A stretch of DNA of 64,000 nucleotides from Colwellia piezophila ATCC BAA-637 (GTDB lineage Bacteria > Pseudomonadota > Gammaproteobacteria > Enterobacterales > Alteromonadaceae): positions 1-64,000 of the forward strand of contig NZ_KB905170.1 in NCBI RefSeq assembly GCF_000378625.1, read 5' to 3'. The translations under genes and the position numbers were made by a program. How positions within the stretch are numbered: position 1 is the stretch's first letter; the number at the start of each line of letters is the position of its first letter. Shown here piece by piece: positions 49,682-59,053 of the stretch. The notes beneath the pieces are model-generated. The model did not search any database and was not told the origin of the DNA. It saw only the letters and a program-made list of their open reading frames with translations.

Positions 49682-49963
49682 ATGATAAATACCGTTATTA
49701 TCACCCTTGTGGTCATCAGTCTGGTGATGATCATTACCGAAGATTTAATTCACCTCAACAAAGCGAAAACAACACTGTTTTTTGGCACCTTATGTTGGAT
49801 CCTCATCTTTATATTCCCTACTACCCCGGATAGTGCCAGTCACACCACAGAGCAACTCAATGAATTAAATTTCATAAGTTACTTAAGTAATGTTTTCTAT
49901 TTGATTATCGCTTATACGGTCGGTTATATCGGGGTTTATTTTGCTGCTACCCGCAGTCAATGA
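49682..49963 (+). pseudogene. possible fragment of an NhaD-type antiporter
   Basis: The 93-residue frame starts with MINTVIITLVVISLVMIITEDLIHLNKAKTTLFFGTLCWILIF, which resembles the N-terminal helices of NhaD-type Na+/H+ antiporters (usually above 400 residues). The following segment with one more TM helix ends at a stop, with no antiporter core downstream. It is either a remnant or an unrelated small two-TM protein. Confidence 0.4.
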
Positions 49964-50108
49964 TGGACAGTACCGTTTCAAATGAATTTATCTAGTACTG
50001 TCATATGAGTTGTTCTTATGAATTGTTCTTATTAATCGAAAATTTGTGATTATGTTATAATGACCATCAAGTGGTAAACATAATAATTTCATGTTTAGTT
50101 AAAATCGA

Positions 50109-50876
50109 ATGTACAAAAATATGCTAAAAACCTCTAGCCTGATCAGTCTATTTATTTTGACATTATTAAGTCATTCATTAGTCGCTAAAGAATTATTGAT
50201 GCTAACTGATGATGGCCCCCCGCACATGATTGCCGCCTCAAATAGCGGCATCGATGTAGATATTACTCGTGAAGTCTTACAATTAATGGGTCATACAGTG
50301 ACGCTTGGTTTTGCCCCCTTAAAACGTACCATGCGACAAGTAGAGAACAAACAAGCAGATTTGTTTTTACCGACATTCTTCCAGAGCGACACCGATAAAC
50401 TCTTCTTTTCTAAACCTATTATCAGCTATCGTCCCATAGCACTTAGTTTGAAAAAGAAAAAATTCAAATTTAACAATATCTCAGATCTTATCGGTTTGAA
50501 GATCGTTACCTTTCAAGGAGCGGCCGGTTATTTTGGTCCGGAATTTGTCAAAGCATCAAAATTTGATAGTTATTTTGAGCTACATAACATGTCAAAATTC
50601 CCAGAGATGTTGATAAAAGAAAGGTGTGACGTTGTCGTGTTGGATTACTATATATTTTACTACTACTTACAAAAATACCTAAAACAAAAAACGACTGTCG
50701 AGTTCTCTGTTAAGGAGATTGATGAATTTCACTTATTCCCTGAAGTTAAAGCCCATGTTGGCTTCCATGATAAAGCCTTACGAAATAACTTTGATACGCA
50801 ATTTGAATTATATAAAAGCCAAGGAAAAGACAAAATAGTAATAACTAAATACCTTGGTGAAGTAAACCCTAAGTAA
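50109..50876 (+). CDS. family 3 solute-binding-like periplasmic protein
   Basis: This 255-residue protein has a signal peptide (about 1-26, ending LVAK) and the type II periplasmic-binding fold: LLMLTDDGPPHM, GIDVDITREVLQLMGH, PLKRTMRQVENKQADLFLP, and a second lobe from DLIGLKIVTFQGAAG. It lacks neighbouring ABC permease genes, so it may act in sensing or as an orphan binding protein. TATAAT at 50056-50061 is a likely -10. Confidence 0.8.
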   Translation: MYKNMLKTSSLISLFILTLLSHSLVAKELLMLTDDGPPHMIAASNSGIDVDITREVLQLMGHTVTLGFAPLKRTMRQVENKQADLFLPTFFQSDTDKLFFSKPIISYRPIALSLKKKKFKFNNISDLIGLKIVTFQGAAGYFGPEFVKASKFDSYFELHNMSKFPEMLIKERCDVVVLDYYIFYYYLQKYLKQKTTVEFSVKEIDEFHLFPEVKAHVGFHDKALRNNFDTQFELYKSQGKDKIVITKYLGEVNPK

Positions 50877-51202
50877 TCACCTCCTTTAAGTTCAGCAGCC
50901 TTTTAAACATTACTTACTCTCTGATAAAACAAGCACTCGTTTGCCTCCAACCAAGGTTATTGAGCATGTTTTAACGGAAGTAGCACCCCAATATCCAGAT
51001 TATCGCGTGGTTGACTGTTGATTAATCTGATTAAGGAAGTAATTTTAGTACATCTAATCAAATACTTAGAGGAGTGCTCGAGAATTATTTTACTCGTTAA
51101 TTCTCGCACTAAATGAGAACAAGTAAAATAGCTGCTATCTACTAAATCGTTATAGCGGGTATCAATTCTTAATGTCGGCCAAAATAGTAAAGTTAATACA
51201 AG
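50877..51202. other. intergenic with a possible gene remnant
   Basis: A frame from about 50920 to 51021 on + reads KTSTRLPPTKVIEHVLTE... and ends at TGA without a start codon, so it may be the tail of a lost gene. The rest is AT-rich and empty. Confidence 0.35.
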
Positions 51203-52735
51203 TTAAAGAGATGACATCTTGCCTTCCAATTTTTTTAATAAGGGAAGTGCTTTTATTAAGTTTTTTTCCTGAATCAGCACCTTAGCTTTGTTTGCATTTT
51301 TTTTAGCTTGTTCTGTTTTACCTATCGCTAAATAATAATAGGCAAAATCAATGTACCCTTGTGTGATCCCCAGAGGGCAGTTAAGTAATTCTTGGTATTC
51401 TAACGCGGAACTGAATAACTCAAAGGCTCGGTCATAACGTTGTTGATTCTGGCTGAGTTTTCCTAACATAGATTGGCTGTAGGCATAATAAAGCCAATCT
51501 TTTTTTGTTCGAGAGAGCTTGTTAGCGGCTAATATATTATCCTCAGCTTGTGCTACTTTCCCCATGCTAGCAAGAGCCATTCCTTTAAATAAGAGCAATC
51601 GAGGTTCATATTGAAGATCGCTATCCTTTTCGATAAGAGAAAGTGCTTTATTGATGGCATTTAGAGCGTCTTGTGCTTCATTAAGGTTTAATTTTGTTTT
51701 CACTAACAAATACAATGCAGTCATGTTGTTAGGTTCACTGATTAAGGCTCCATTAATAAAAGTCAGCGCCGATTCGTAGTCGTCAACTTCTAAAAACTGT
51801 ACCGCCTTAGAAATGAGATCATTTTGTAATTGTTTATCAAATTTTCCAGCATCATAAGCCAACGTTTCATCAAGGCTTTGCTCTAAAGATTTTACGATTT
51901 GAGTAAAAGCCTCATCATGGCTTCTCGCGTGTATTGTTTTGGTTGTTCTATCTGTTCGGCTGTAGATAGTATAGACAAAAATCCATTCACCTGGCGTACC
52001 ACCAACCGAGGTTTCGAGTACATAGGATGCTCCAGAGAGGGCGAATATATTATTAATGTTTTGACGTTTTCCTACTGGAATTCTATTGAGTATTTCAATG
52101 ACATCTTCCAAATGAAAAATTGTCACACTGTTATTTGGAAGGATTTTTTTAATAACACCTTCCATTGCCCCATATCGCAGCCATTGTTGGGAGTCTGTTA
52201 AGGAACTGACATCAAAAGGCAATACCAGAATTCCTTTATGCGCTAGCGTATTATTCAACAATGAAGGGGATTTTAAGGATAATTCTTTTGGTTTAACAGA
52301 ATTTGTAGTTGATACAAAATACGTAAGTGCACTACCAACTAAAATCAGTAAAGTTACTAGGCATGGAATAATGAATTTTTGTAAATGCATAGGTTTCGGC
52401 CGAGTAATGCTTTTCGCGGTGTTTACAGTTAGATGATCTACAATTTTTATTGGAACACCTGTACTATATCCTCGTCGTGGATAAGTCTTTATTACCTCAG
52501 CGTTCCCTAACTCTTTTCTGATCTCATTGATTGACTGAAAAATAACTTGGTCTTCAACAACGGTTCCTTGCCACACGGATGCCAATATTTCAGATTTAGA
52601 AAAAATTCTTTCTGGTTTTGAAGCCAATAGTAGAAATAACTGAAAGGTTTTAGGTCTTAAAACCGTGGTATTACCGTTAAACAATAGCTCGCCCGTTGTT
52701 GTATTTATTTCACAAAATTGATCACCTAAAGACAC
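51203..52735 (-). CDS. CadC/ToxR-like membrane regulator with TPR domain
   Basis: This 510-residue protein starts at a GTG at 52735 with AGGAG upstream. An OmpR/PhoB-type winged helix (about 10-100: LRPKTFQLFLLLASKPERIFSKSEILASVW, VIKTYPRRGYST) is followed by one TM segment (about 122-145) and a periplasmic region with about four TPR-like repeats in the last 200 residues. Such one-component regulators sense envelope signals directly. Divergent placement suggests it controls the amidohydrolase gene. Confidence 0.9.
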   Translation of the reverse strand: MSLGDQFCEINTTTGELLFNGNTTVLRPKTFQLFLLLASKPERIFSKSEILASVWQGTVVEDQVIFQSINEIRKELGNAEVIKTYPRRGYSTGVPIKIVDHLTVNTAKSITRPKPMHLQKFIIPCLVTLLILVGSALTYFVSTTNSVKPKELSLKSPSLLNNTLAHKGILVLPFDVSSLTDSQQWLRYGAMEGVIKKILPNNSVTIFHLEDVIEILNRIPVGKRQNINNIFALSGASYVLETSVGGTPGEWIFVYTIYSRTDRTTKTIHARSHDEAFTQIVKSLEQSLDETLAYDAGKFDKQLQNDLISKAVQFLEVDDYESALTFINGALISEPNNMTALYLLVKTKLNLNEAQDALNAINKALSLIEKDSDLQYEPRLLLFKGMALASMGKVAQAEDNILAANKLSRTKKDWLYYAYSQSMLGKLSQNQQRYDRAFELFSSALEYQELLNCPLGITQGYIDFAYYYLAIGKTEQAKKNANKAKVLIQEKNLIKALPLLKKLEGKMSSL

Positions 52736-53027
52736 CTAACACTCCTAATAATAAAACCTGAAATTAAAACCTGAAATTAAATTTTCTAATAATAAGCTAA
52801 AACAACACTATATATACCTGTAAAAAAGAGTAAATACTTAATTTTTCATCAACAGACAATATACCGTCACAACCTGAGTTTTCACAGGCTTTAAAGCCAG
52901 TTTTAGCGAAATTATAGAGAACTTATAGCATTCATCAATGGTTTTTAAGTGCTAATCATTCAAATATGACCTAACGAGTCTTGAAGGTAGGATTCAAAAA
53001 AATTAAACAACCATTAGGAATGAAGAT
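52736..53027. promoter_or_regulatory. divergent control region of regulator and amidohydrolase
   Basis: The 292-bp interval contains a perfect 13-bp tandem direct repeat (TAAAACCTGAAAT at 52752-52764 and 52765-52777) just upstream of the regulator start. Direct repeats are the usual operator type for OmpR-class winged helices, but slippage is possible. Confidence 0.45.
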
Positions 53028-54545
53028 ATGAAGAAGTTGATTTCAAATAAACGGGCGTTAATAGTACTGGCTGCATTTTTTTCTGTGAATGTTAATGCAT
53101 TCGAAAACCTAAATACAAACTTAGATCATGGTCAAAATAGAGCATTTATTGGTGCAAATATATTAAACCCCAATTTAGATATAAGCATATCGAATGCTAC
53201 TATTTTGGTGAGCAAAGGCAAGATTGTTAAAATACAGCCACACTCAGAAGAAATTCCTGAGAGCTATTCAGTAACCAATATAGAAAATAAGTGGGTTATC
53301 CCAGGACTCATTGATGGGCATGTCCACTTGTCTGAATCAGGTGGAGCATTCACTCGTCCAGATATGATCGATGCAACCAAAATACAAAATTACGAAGAAG
53401 ACCAGAAATGGCTTTTGGCCAATATGTCTTCAATGCTACAAAAATATACCGCACTAGGTATTACAACTATTTTTGATATGGGCGGACCATCGGAATACAT
53501 AGAACATTATCGAACATTAACGAAGCAAGGTATTTATCCAGACATCTATGCAGCGGGTGCATTATTAGCGCCAATGGAAGTACCAAAACTTAATGTAAAT
53601 GGTGAAATATTTACAAAAGTAACCAATGCACAAGAAGCAAAAAAATTGGTTGAAAGTCAATTGGCGTTACACACTGATATTATAAAAATAGTGTGGGCTC
53701 CTCACGGTGGTTTTACAACGGAGCAGTTGTATTCGATGTATCAACCCGCCATAGCATTAGCCAAACAACACAATAAAATTGTCGCGGTACATGTTCAAGA
53801 TCTTGAAAATGCTAAAAGATCGATTGAAGCCGGTGCAGATATCTTGGTACACGGGGTCTTAACCAATGACATTGATGATGAATTTATTAGTTTAATGAAG
53901 AAATACAATGTGACTTATATGCCAACTTTATCCGCATTTAGTCACTACATCGAAATATTTAACAATGAATTACAATTTACTGAATATGAAAAACGTCATG
54001 GTCACACTGAAATTATAAACTCTTTTCAGCAGCTAATGAGCAATGTCAAAGATACTGGCCAAATGTTTCAAATGTTCCTAAAATATATACCGGAAGTTGA
54101 TAGTACCGCAGACGAACTTGCAAAATTTTCTGCTCGAGAACAATCAATAATCAAACAATTAGGTACTATGTTTTCATCTAAATCTGTAAATAGCCAAAAG
54201 AATAATTTGAAAAAAATCATCCATTCAGGGGTAAACGTAGCTTTGGGTACAGATGCTGGAAACCCGGGGACATTACATGCATCATCATTGGTGGGTGAAA
54301 TGATCGCATGGCAACAAGCGGGCATTTCGAATAAAGATATATTAAAAGCCGCTACCTTTGGTAATGCCCAAGCGTTAAACCTAACGGACACAATAGGAAC
54401 CTTGATATCCGGAAAAGATGCAAACTTTGTCGTGTTAGACGCTAATCCATATAAAAACCTAACAACGCTATCAACGCCAGTAATGACAATTAAACGTGGA
54501 AAAATTGCTTACATAAATGGCAGTGAACACGATGGAACACACTAA
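53028..54545 (+). CDS. secreted metal-dependent amidohydrolase
   Basis: This 505-residue protein has a signal peptide (about 1-24, ending VNA). The amidohydrolase fold shows VIPGLIDGHVHLS with the HxH metal ligands (near 98-100), the second metal region (DIIKIVW, IVAVHVQD, ILVHGVLT), and the final Asp in VALGTDAGNPG. The close relatives are imidazolonepropionase/prolidase-type periplasmic hydrolases; the substrate is unknown. Confidence 0.88.
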   Translation: MKKLISNKRALIVLAAFFSVNVNAFENLNTNLDHGQNRAFIGANILNPNLDISISNATILVSKGKIVKIQPHSEEIPESYSVTNIENKWVIPGLIDGHVHLSESGGAFTRPDMIDATKIQNYEEDQKWLLANMSSMLQKYTALGITTIFDMGGPSEYIEHYRTLTKQGIYPDIYAAGALLAPMEVPKLNVNGEIFTKVTNAQEAKKLVESQLALHTDIIKIVWAPHGGFTTEQLYSMYQPAIALAKQHNKIVAVHVQDLENAKRSIEAGADILVHGVLTNDIDDEFISLMKKYNVTYMPTLSAFSHYIEIFNNELQFTEYEKRHGHTEIINSFQQLMSNVKDTGQMFQMFLKYIPEVDSTADELAKFSAREQSIIKQLGTMFSSKSVNSQKNNLKKIIHSGVNVALGTDAGNPGTLHASSLVGEMIAWQQAGISNKDILKAATFGNAQALNLTDTIGTLISGKDANFVVLDANPYKNLTTLSTPVMTIKRGKIAYINGSEHDGTH

Positions 54546-54657
54546 AGTTGCGTTATTTTTAGTGTCCATTTTGTTCGTAAACACAGCTGCCAGCGTACCG
54601 GCACAAGTACACGGCCCATCCTCGGATGAAAACTATGACCAACACGTCCTTGTGTAA
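54532..54657 (+). CDS. very small secreted ORF, possible truncated gene
   Basis: A 41-residue frame (MEHTKVALFLVSILFVNTAA...) starts inside the end of the amidohydrolase gene and begins with a good signal peptide. It ends after only about 20 mature residues. It may be the 5' remnant of a second operon gene; the DNA that follows (to 54952) has no ORF, only a hairpin at about 54663-54702. Confidence 0.4.
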   Translation: MEHTKVALFLVSILFVNTAASVPAQVHGPSSDENYDQHVLV

Positions 54658-54952
54658 CCAATGACCTTCTTAACATCGCTCGCCAGGAAGCTGGCGAAGG
54701 TCACAATGTAATGATTGTCATTGATTATATTACTTATACTCGAATATCATCAGGTTAACCTGGTTTCTCTGAGCACGCTTTTGCAAGTAGTGGGCGGTGA
54801 TATTCGGGCGAATATAAACGAGTTTGTGTAAAAGACTGTTGAGCGAAGTTCCGCTTTGGCAAATCAAGTGCTTGTAGTTTATCGTGCCTTAGCTTTCTTG
54901 CGTGTATTTTTAACTTAACAAATTATAATGATAAAATATAATTTTCAATGAC

Positions 54953-55660
54953 TTACGCTAAATTTTGGATAGAACTAACCCTTGCCCACTCAGCAAATAG
55001 GCGTTCTCTGAGAGTCATATAATTATTAGCCCTCATTAAATGGCGACCAAGCCTGAACAAGTTGTTGACCACGCCATGACAAGAGAGAAAACGCTGAGCC
55101 TGGCCTTGAGTCTTGAACCGCCTCATTTGTTTTTCCTGTTGCCTTGTCGGTTGATGGGACAATTCGCATCGGTTATTCTCATACTACTGAGTTGAATGTT
55201 CGGTGCTGGGCATCAGCTCTCGCTTTGCTGCCGAGTAACTACGTAGTTTATCTGTCACTATTTTCAGAGGCGAGGCTTGCTGACCCTTCAGTAGCTTTTT
55301 AAAGAATCGACTGGCTGCCCCTTTATTTCGGCGCTTCTGTACCAATATATCAATTTCATCACCATCTTGATCCACGGCACGCCATAGATAGTGAAGCACA
55401 CCATTGATCTTGATAAAGACTTCATCGAGAAACCAAGTGTCACCGAGTTTCCCTCTACTTTTCTTGATCTGGTTACAATATCGGTTTCCAAACTTAAGGC
55501 ACCAATTCCTGACAGTTTCGTAGCTAACGGTGATCACTCTGGCGGCAAGAAGCTCCTCAATATCACGGAAACTTAAGGGAAATAGATGGTAAAGCCAAAC
55601 TGCGTGACTGATAATCTGAGCCGGATAACGGTAACCCGAGTACATATTAGTATTTTTCAT
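54953..55660 (-). pseudogene. IS6-family-like transposase with in-frame amber codon
   Basis: Two consecutive frames are in the same phase and separated only by a TAG at 55184-55186, giving 235 codons overall. The N-terminal part (LFPLSFRDIEELLAARVITVSYETVRNW) and DDE region (WFLDEVFIKINGVLHYLWRAVDQDG, then VTDKLRSY) match IS6-type DDE transposases. After the stop the frame continues YENNRCELSHQPTRQQEKQMRRFKTQGQAQRFL, the conserved C terminus. One substitution (CAG to TAG) is the simplest explanation. I could not fix the terminal inverted repeats. Confidence 0.85.
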
Positions 55661-55672
55661 GTTCAGATTATC

Positions 55673-55843
55673 TCATAGTTTCATGTGTAGTCGATAAGTT
55701 GACAGTATCCTCAGAGTGTCTTCAGTGATAATATCTTTATCGTAAAACGTTTTTATTTCTCTAATCGCTTCGAAGTATCTTTCTAGAGCAGCTTGCTCGA
55801 CTTTTTTTAATTCTTCTGTTTCTTTCCATAGATCATTTAGCAT
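55673..55843 (-). CDS. short ORF at the IS border, probably truncated
   Basis: The 56-residue frame (MLNDLWKETEELKKVEQAAL...) is helical and charged. Its last residues (about 55673-55715) read into the transposon border region, so the native gene was probably cut by the IS. No family is recognised. Confidence 0.4.
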   Translation of the reverse strand: MLNDLWKETEELKKVEQAALERYFEAIREIKTFYDKDIITEDTLRILSTYRLHMKL

Positions 55844-55914
55844 ATTTATTCCAATATAAAATCAAAGGTCAATTTAATTAGGTCATTTTCCCTCTCTTGC
55901 TTTATGTAAAATCA

Positions 55915-56100
55915 TTATTCTTTAATGGCTGTATCTAAGATTATTTTTTCCCAAAGCGGTTTGTCGAAATTTATTTCGCATATTCTGCAAGCAACTTCTG
56001 CATAATCAATAAATTTATAATTCCCGAATATAAAATTGGATTTTTCATTAATGATTTTACTTGTATGAAATAAAAGGGGAATAGCATCCATTAATAACAA
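55915..56100 (-). CDS. small ORF, unknown
   Basis: This 61-residue frame (MLLMDAIPLLFHTSKIINEK..., two cysteines in ACRICEINF) is on the same strand as the previous short ORF and 71 bp upstream of it. It may be the start of the same lost gene set. Support is weak. Confidence 0.35.
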   Translation of the reverse strand: MLLMDAIPLLFHTSKIINEKSNFIFGNYKFIDYAEVACRICEINFDKPLWEKIILDTAIKE

Positions 56101-56369
56101 GCTGGTGTAGTGCTTGACCGCAAATATATTGCTACCCTTCTATTTCTTAAATAACTTCTCTATTTCAACATCTCGCTTTTTAACTTTTCAGCAGTAACAA
56201 CGAGCATATTTTTCAAATTTGAGGAAAATAGTCTTTGTTCATATGATAGGACTTATTGTACTAATGTAAAATCACAGGCATATTCACACAAAGAATCACA
56301 ATTTATTACAGTTCAGACCTCGGTATACATTTAGTATATTAAGAATAAACATTATCTAAGTAGGTCTAT

Positions 56370-57077
56370 ATGGAATTAAGTATTGAGCAATATAAACAAG
56401 CTTTACAAACTGACGGCATACTTAAAGGTAATAACCTCGAATTACTGAGTATCCTTTATGAAGCACCTAACTGCGAAGCGTCTGGTTATCAAATTGCAGA
56501 AGTCCTTGGTTACAATGGCTTTCAACCAGTTAATGCAGTCATAGGTAAGTTAGGTAAGAGAATAGCCCTACACTTTGGATATGCTAAGGATGATATTAGA
56601 ACCGAATACTCAGGCTGGTGGCAAATGGTCGCTAACGGAAAATATAGTGAAGATAATTTTGTGTGGTCATTAAAGAATAATTTCTTTGATGCGTTAGTTG
56701 AACTTGACCTATTACAAACAAATGACTCGTTTATTTTCCCTGAAGTAATATCAGAAAATGATACTTTAACCGAAGGTAGTAAAAAGACAGTTACAGTAAA
56801 TGCATACGAAAGAAGCCCACTCGCACGGAAGTTATGCATTAAACACCACGGTATCTCTTGCTCAGTATGTGATTTTGATTTTTCTGAAAAGTATGGAAAA
56901 CTAGGTGAAGGCTTTATACATGTTCATCACTTACTCCAGCTATCCGTTATTCAAACAGAATACATAGTTGACCCTATTAAAGACTTAAGACCTGTATGCC
57001 CTAATTGCCACGCGATGCTACATAAAACAAAACCAGCTATCTCTATTGAAGAACTAAAAGGCATCATCAGTAAATAA
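56370..57077 (+). CDS. McrA-like HNH endonuclease
   Basis: This 235-residue protein has an N-terminal winged-helix-like region (about 10-70) and a C-terminal HNH domain: CSVCDFDFSEKYGKLGEGFIHVHHLLQLS, then DLRPVCPNCHAMLHK, with four zinc cysteines and the catalytic HVHH. Similar proteins are type IV restriction nucleases that cut modified DNA. It is followed after 85 bp by an unknown gene on the same strand. Confidence 0.9.
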   Translation: MELSIEQYKQALQTDGILKGNNLELLSILYEAPNCEASGYQIAEVLGYNGFQPVNAVIGKLGKRIALHFGYAKDDIRTEYSGWWQMVANGKYSEDNFVWSLKNNFFDALVELDLLQTNDSFIFPEVISENDTLTEGSKKTVTVNAYERSPLARKLCIKHHGISCSVCDFDFSEKYGKLGEGFIHVHHLLQLSVIQTEYIVDPIKDLRPVCPNCHAMLHKTKPAISIEELKGIISK

Positions 57078-57162
57078 TTTACATGTGGTCCTATGCCACT
57101 TTTACAAAAAAATCAATAAGATACTTGAAATCAAAGTGACCAAAAGAAGGGTAAGTAATCTC

Positions 57163-57783
57163 ATGAAATATTTATATCTATACAGTAATTTTGGACTATC
57201 TAAAAAAGAAAAAGAAAAGAAAAAGAAATTACTAGCCAATTTAGGTATGAACCTCTGTTATCAAGTAACTGCTTTATCAAATTTAAAATACCTGCAGGAT
57301 TTTGCTTATACAATTCCAGCGGCACTGGTTGACGAAAGATGCATAGGGAAATTTAAGCCATACATGTCTGCGTATTATCACTTAGGTAAATGGCAAGACA
57401 ACCAAGTGAAGAAAGACACTATATTAAATAAAATAAATTATCACGGGAAAAATTTTGATGATTTTATAACGGCAGTTCTTCTCGACTTAAAAAAAGAGAA
57501 GCTGTTAGCAAAATCACATAAAGAAAAAGAAACCACTAAGGGCAAGAAAACAGGTAAGAAAACCATAAAATCACTTCAAGAGAGAGAAAGCGAGTTAAAA
57601 AATATTTTGGATGCAAGGGCTCCCGTCACAATAGGGTTGGGGATAGAGCCGACTTTCAAAGCCAAACGAATACAATCAATCGATGTAATTAAAACAAAAA
57701 GCGAAATAGAAAGTTCAGAAGAAAAGCGAATGATTTATTCTGCTGCAGGCTTCTCAATGTTAGGAGCATTTACAAGAAATTAA
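57163..57783 (+). CDS. unknown partner gene of the HNH nuclease
   Basis: This 206-residue protein starts at the ATG at 57163 (MKYLYLYSNFGLSKKEKEKKKK). It is very Lys-rich, with a basic low-complexity stretch (about 130-160) suggesting nucleic-acid contact. No catalytic motif is seen. Position and strand suggest co-transcription with the nuclease gene. Confidence 0.6.
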   Translation: MKYLYLYSNFGLSKKEKEKKKKLLANLGMNLCYQVTALSNLKYLQDFAYTIPAALVDERCIGKFKPYMSAYYHLGKWQDNQVKKDTILNKINYHGKNFDDFITAVLLDLKKEKLLAKSHKEKETTKGKKTGKKTIKSLQERESELKNILDARAPVTIGLGIEPTFKAKRIQSIDVIKTKSEIESSEEKRMIYSAAGFSMLGAFTRN

Positions 57784-57999
57784 GATACTAAACTTGGTAA
57801 GAAACCTGATGTATTAGTAAAGAAAATAACTGATTGGTTATAATCTTCTTATCTAGAGCAGTAATACCTTTATCTAAAGAATCATAAACTCTGTATTGTA
57901 TATAATCTGCAAGCGCATAAAGTAAGTAACACCCCTACTTATTGTACTCACCCGCCATTACTGGCATATTCACCCCACAATTAAGCCTAAAGCACCATA

Positions 58000-58735
58000 A
58001 TGAAAACAATAATCACCGCACTAATCGCAACTTTAATCACCGCCCACCCTAGCGACCAACCAAGCAATCCACTCATTTAGTAAAGCTAAAAAGATATTAG
58101 AAAAGCAGGTTTACAACAATCACCGCACAACACTTTATTGCGGTGCGACATTTGATGCTAAGAAAAAAGTAACACCACCCAAAGGTTTCACGACGACTAA
58201 ATATGTTAAACGTTCAAAAAAGATAGAATGGGAACATGTTGTACCGGCAGAGAACTTTGGTCGTACCCCTAGCGAGTGGCGTGATGGCCATAAACAATGC
58301 ATCAGTAGCAAAGGTAAAGCATTTAAAGGCCGTAAGTGTGCTGAGAAGGTAAATACTGAATATCGCTACATGCAAGCGGACATGTTTAACCTTTACCCTG
58401 CAATCGGTGCTGTTAACTCCCTAAGAAGTAATTATAACTTCACCATGTTACCTGGAGCTAAAAGTGACTTCGGTAGTTGCGCAATGAAAATAGATAGCCG
58501 CAAAGCTGAACCACCTAAAATGGCTAGAGGCCGCATAGCTCATACGTATCTGTACATGAGAGGCGCTTAGAAGCGATATAGTATGAGCAAATCACAACGA
58601 CAACTAATGAGTGCTTGGGATAAAATGCACCCTGTAAATGCCTCGGAGTGCGCGAGAGCTAAGAAGATAAATGCTATACAGAAGAGTCAAAATCATGTGG
58701 TGAAGAGTCGATGTGATACTGGTGGTATTTGGTAG
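58000..58735 (+). pseudogene. endA: endonuclease I (EndA-like) pseudogene
   Basis: The ATG at 58000 opens a signal-peptide frame (MKTIITALIATLITAHPS) that stops at TAG near 58078. A one-base shift restores SFSKAKKILEKQVYNNHRTTLYCGATFD and the EndA core, including KIEWEHVVPAENFG and MFNLYPAIGAVNSLRSNY. An in-frame TAG at 58568 then interrupts it before KRYSMSKSQRQLMSAWDKMHPV, the normal C terminus, which ends at 58735. Two independent lesions argue for a dead gene. Confidence 0.88.
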
Positions 58736-58785
58736 TATAAATGGCTAATGAATAAATCAAGCTACCAGTTAACTAGGTCTTTCGG

Positions 58786-58950
58786 TCAGCCGAAACTGAC
58801 GAAGCCTATCTTTGCAGCGCGATTTGAGTCTTTATTGGCTGTAACAGCAGCTTGATGCTGCTCTTCAATCATTTTAGAGGGAATGTCTAACGTGGTTGTT
58901 TGGCTTTGGGCTGAATTACTTGTGCTTGGGTCGAATTGTTCTACGGTCAT
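58786..58950 (-). CDS. short ORF, unknown
   Basis: A 54-residue Gln/Thr/Ser-rich frame (MTVEQFDPSTSNSAQSQTTT...) reads leftwards and may extend upstream without a start codon (CSFEPVKAAERN precedes it). It has no family resemblance. It may be a C-terminal remnant. Confidence 0.35.
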   Translation of the reverse strand: MTVEQFDPSTSNSAQSQTTTLDIPSKMIEEQHQAAVTANKDSNRAAKIGFVSFG

Positions 58951-59053
58951 ATTGCGCTCTGCTGCTTTAACTGGCTCAAAACTACAGGTTAAAGCGTCAT
59001 AAGTGGTGAATTAACTGCATTTATTACAAGATGAATATCTTCGCTAGGGTACT

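Noticed and set aside
58370..58570. Independent 66-residue gene
   Set aside because: It is the in-phase end of the disrupted endA core, not a gene of its own.
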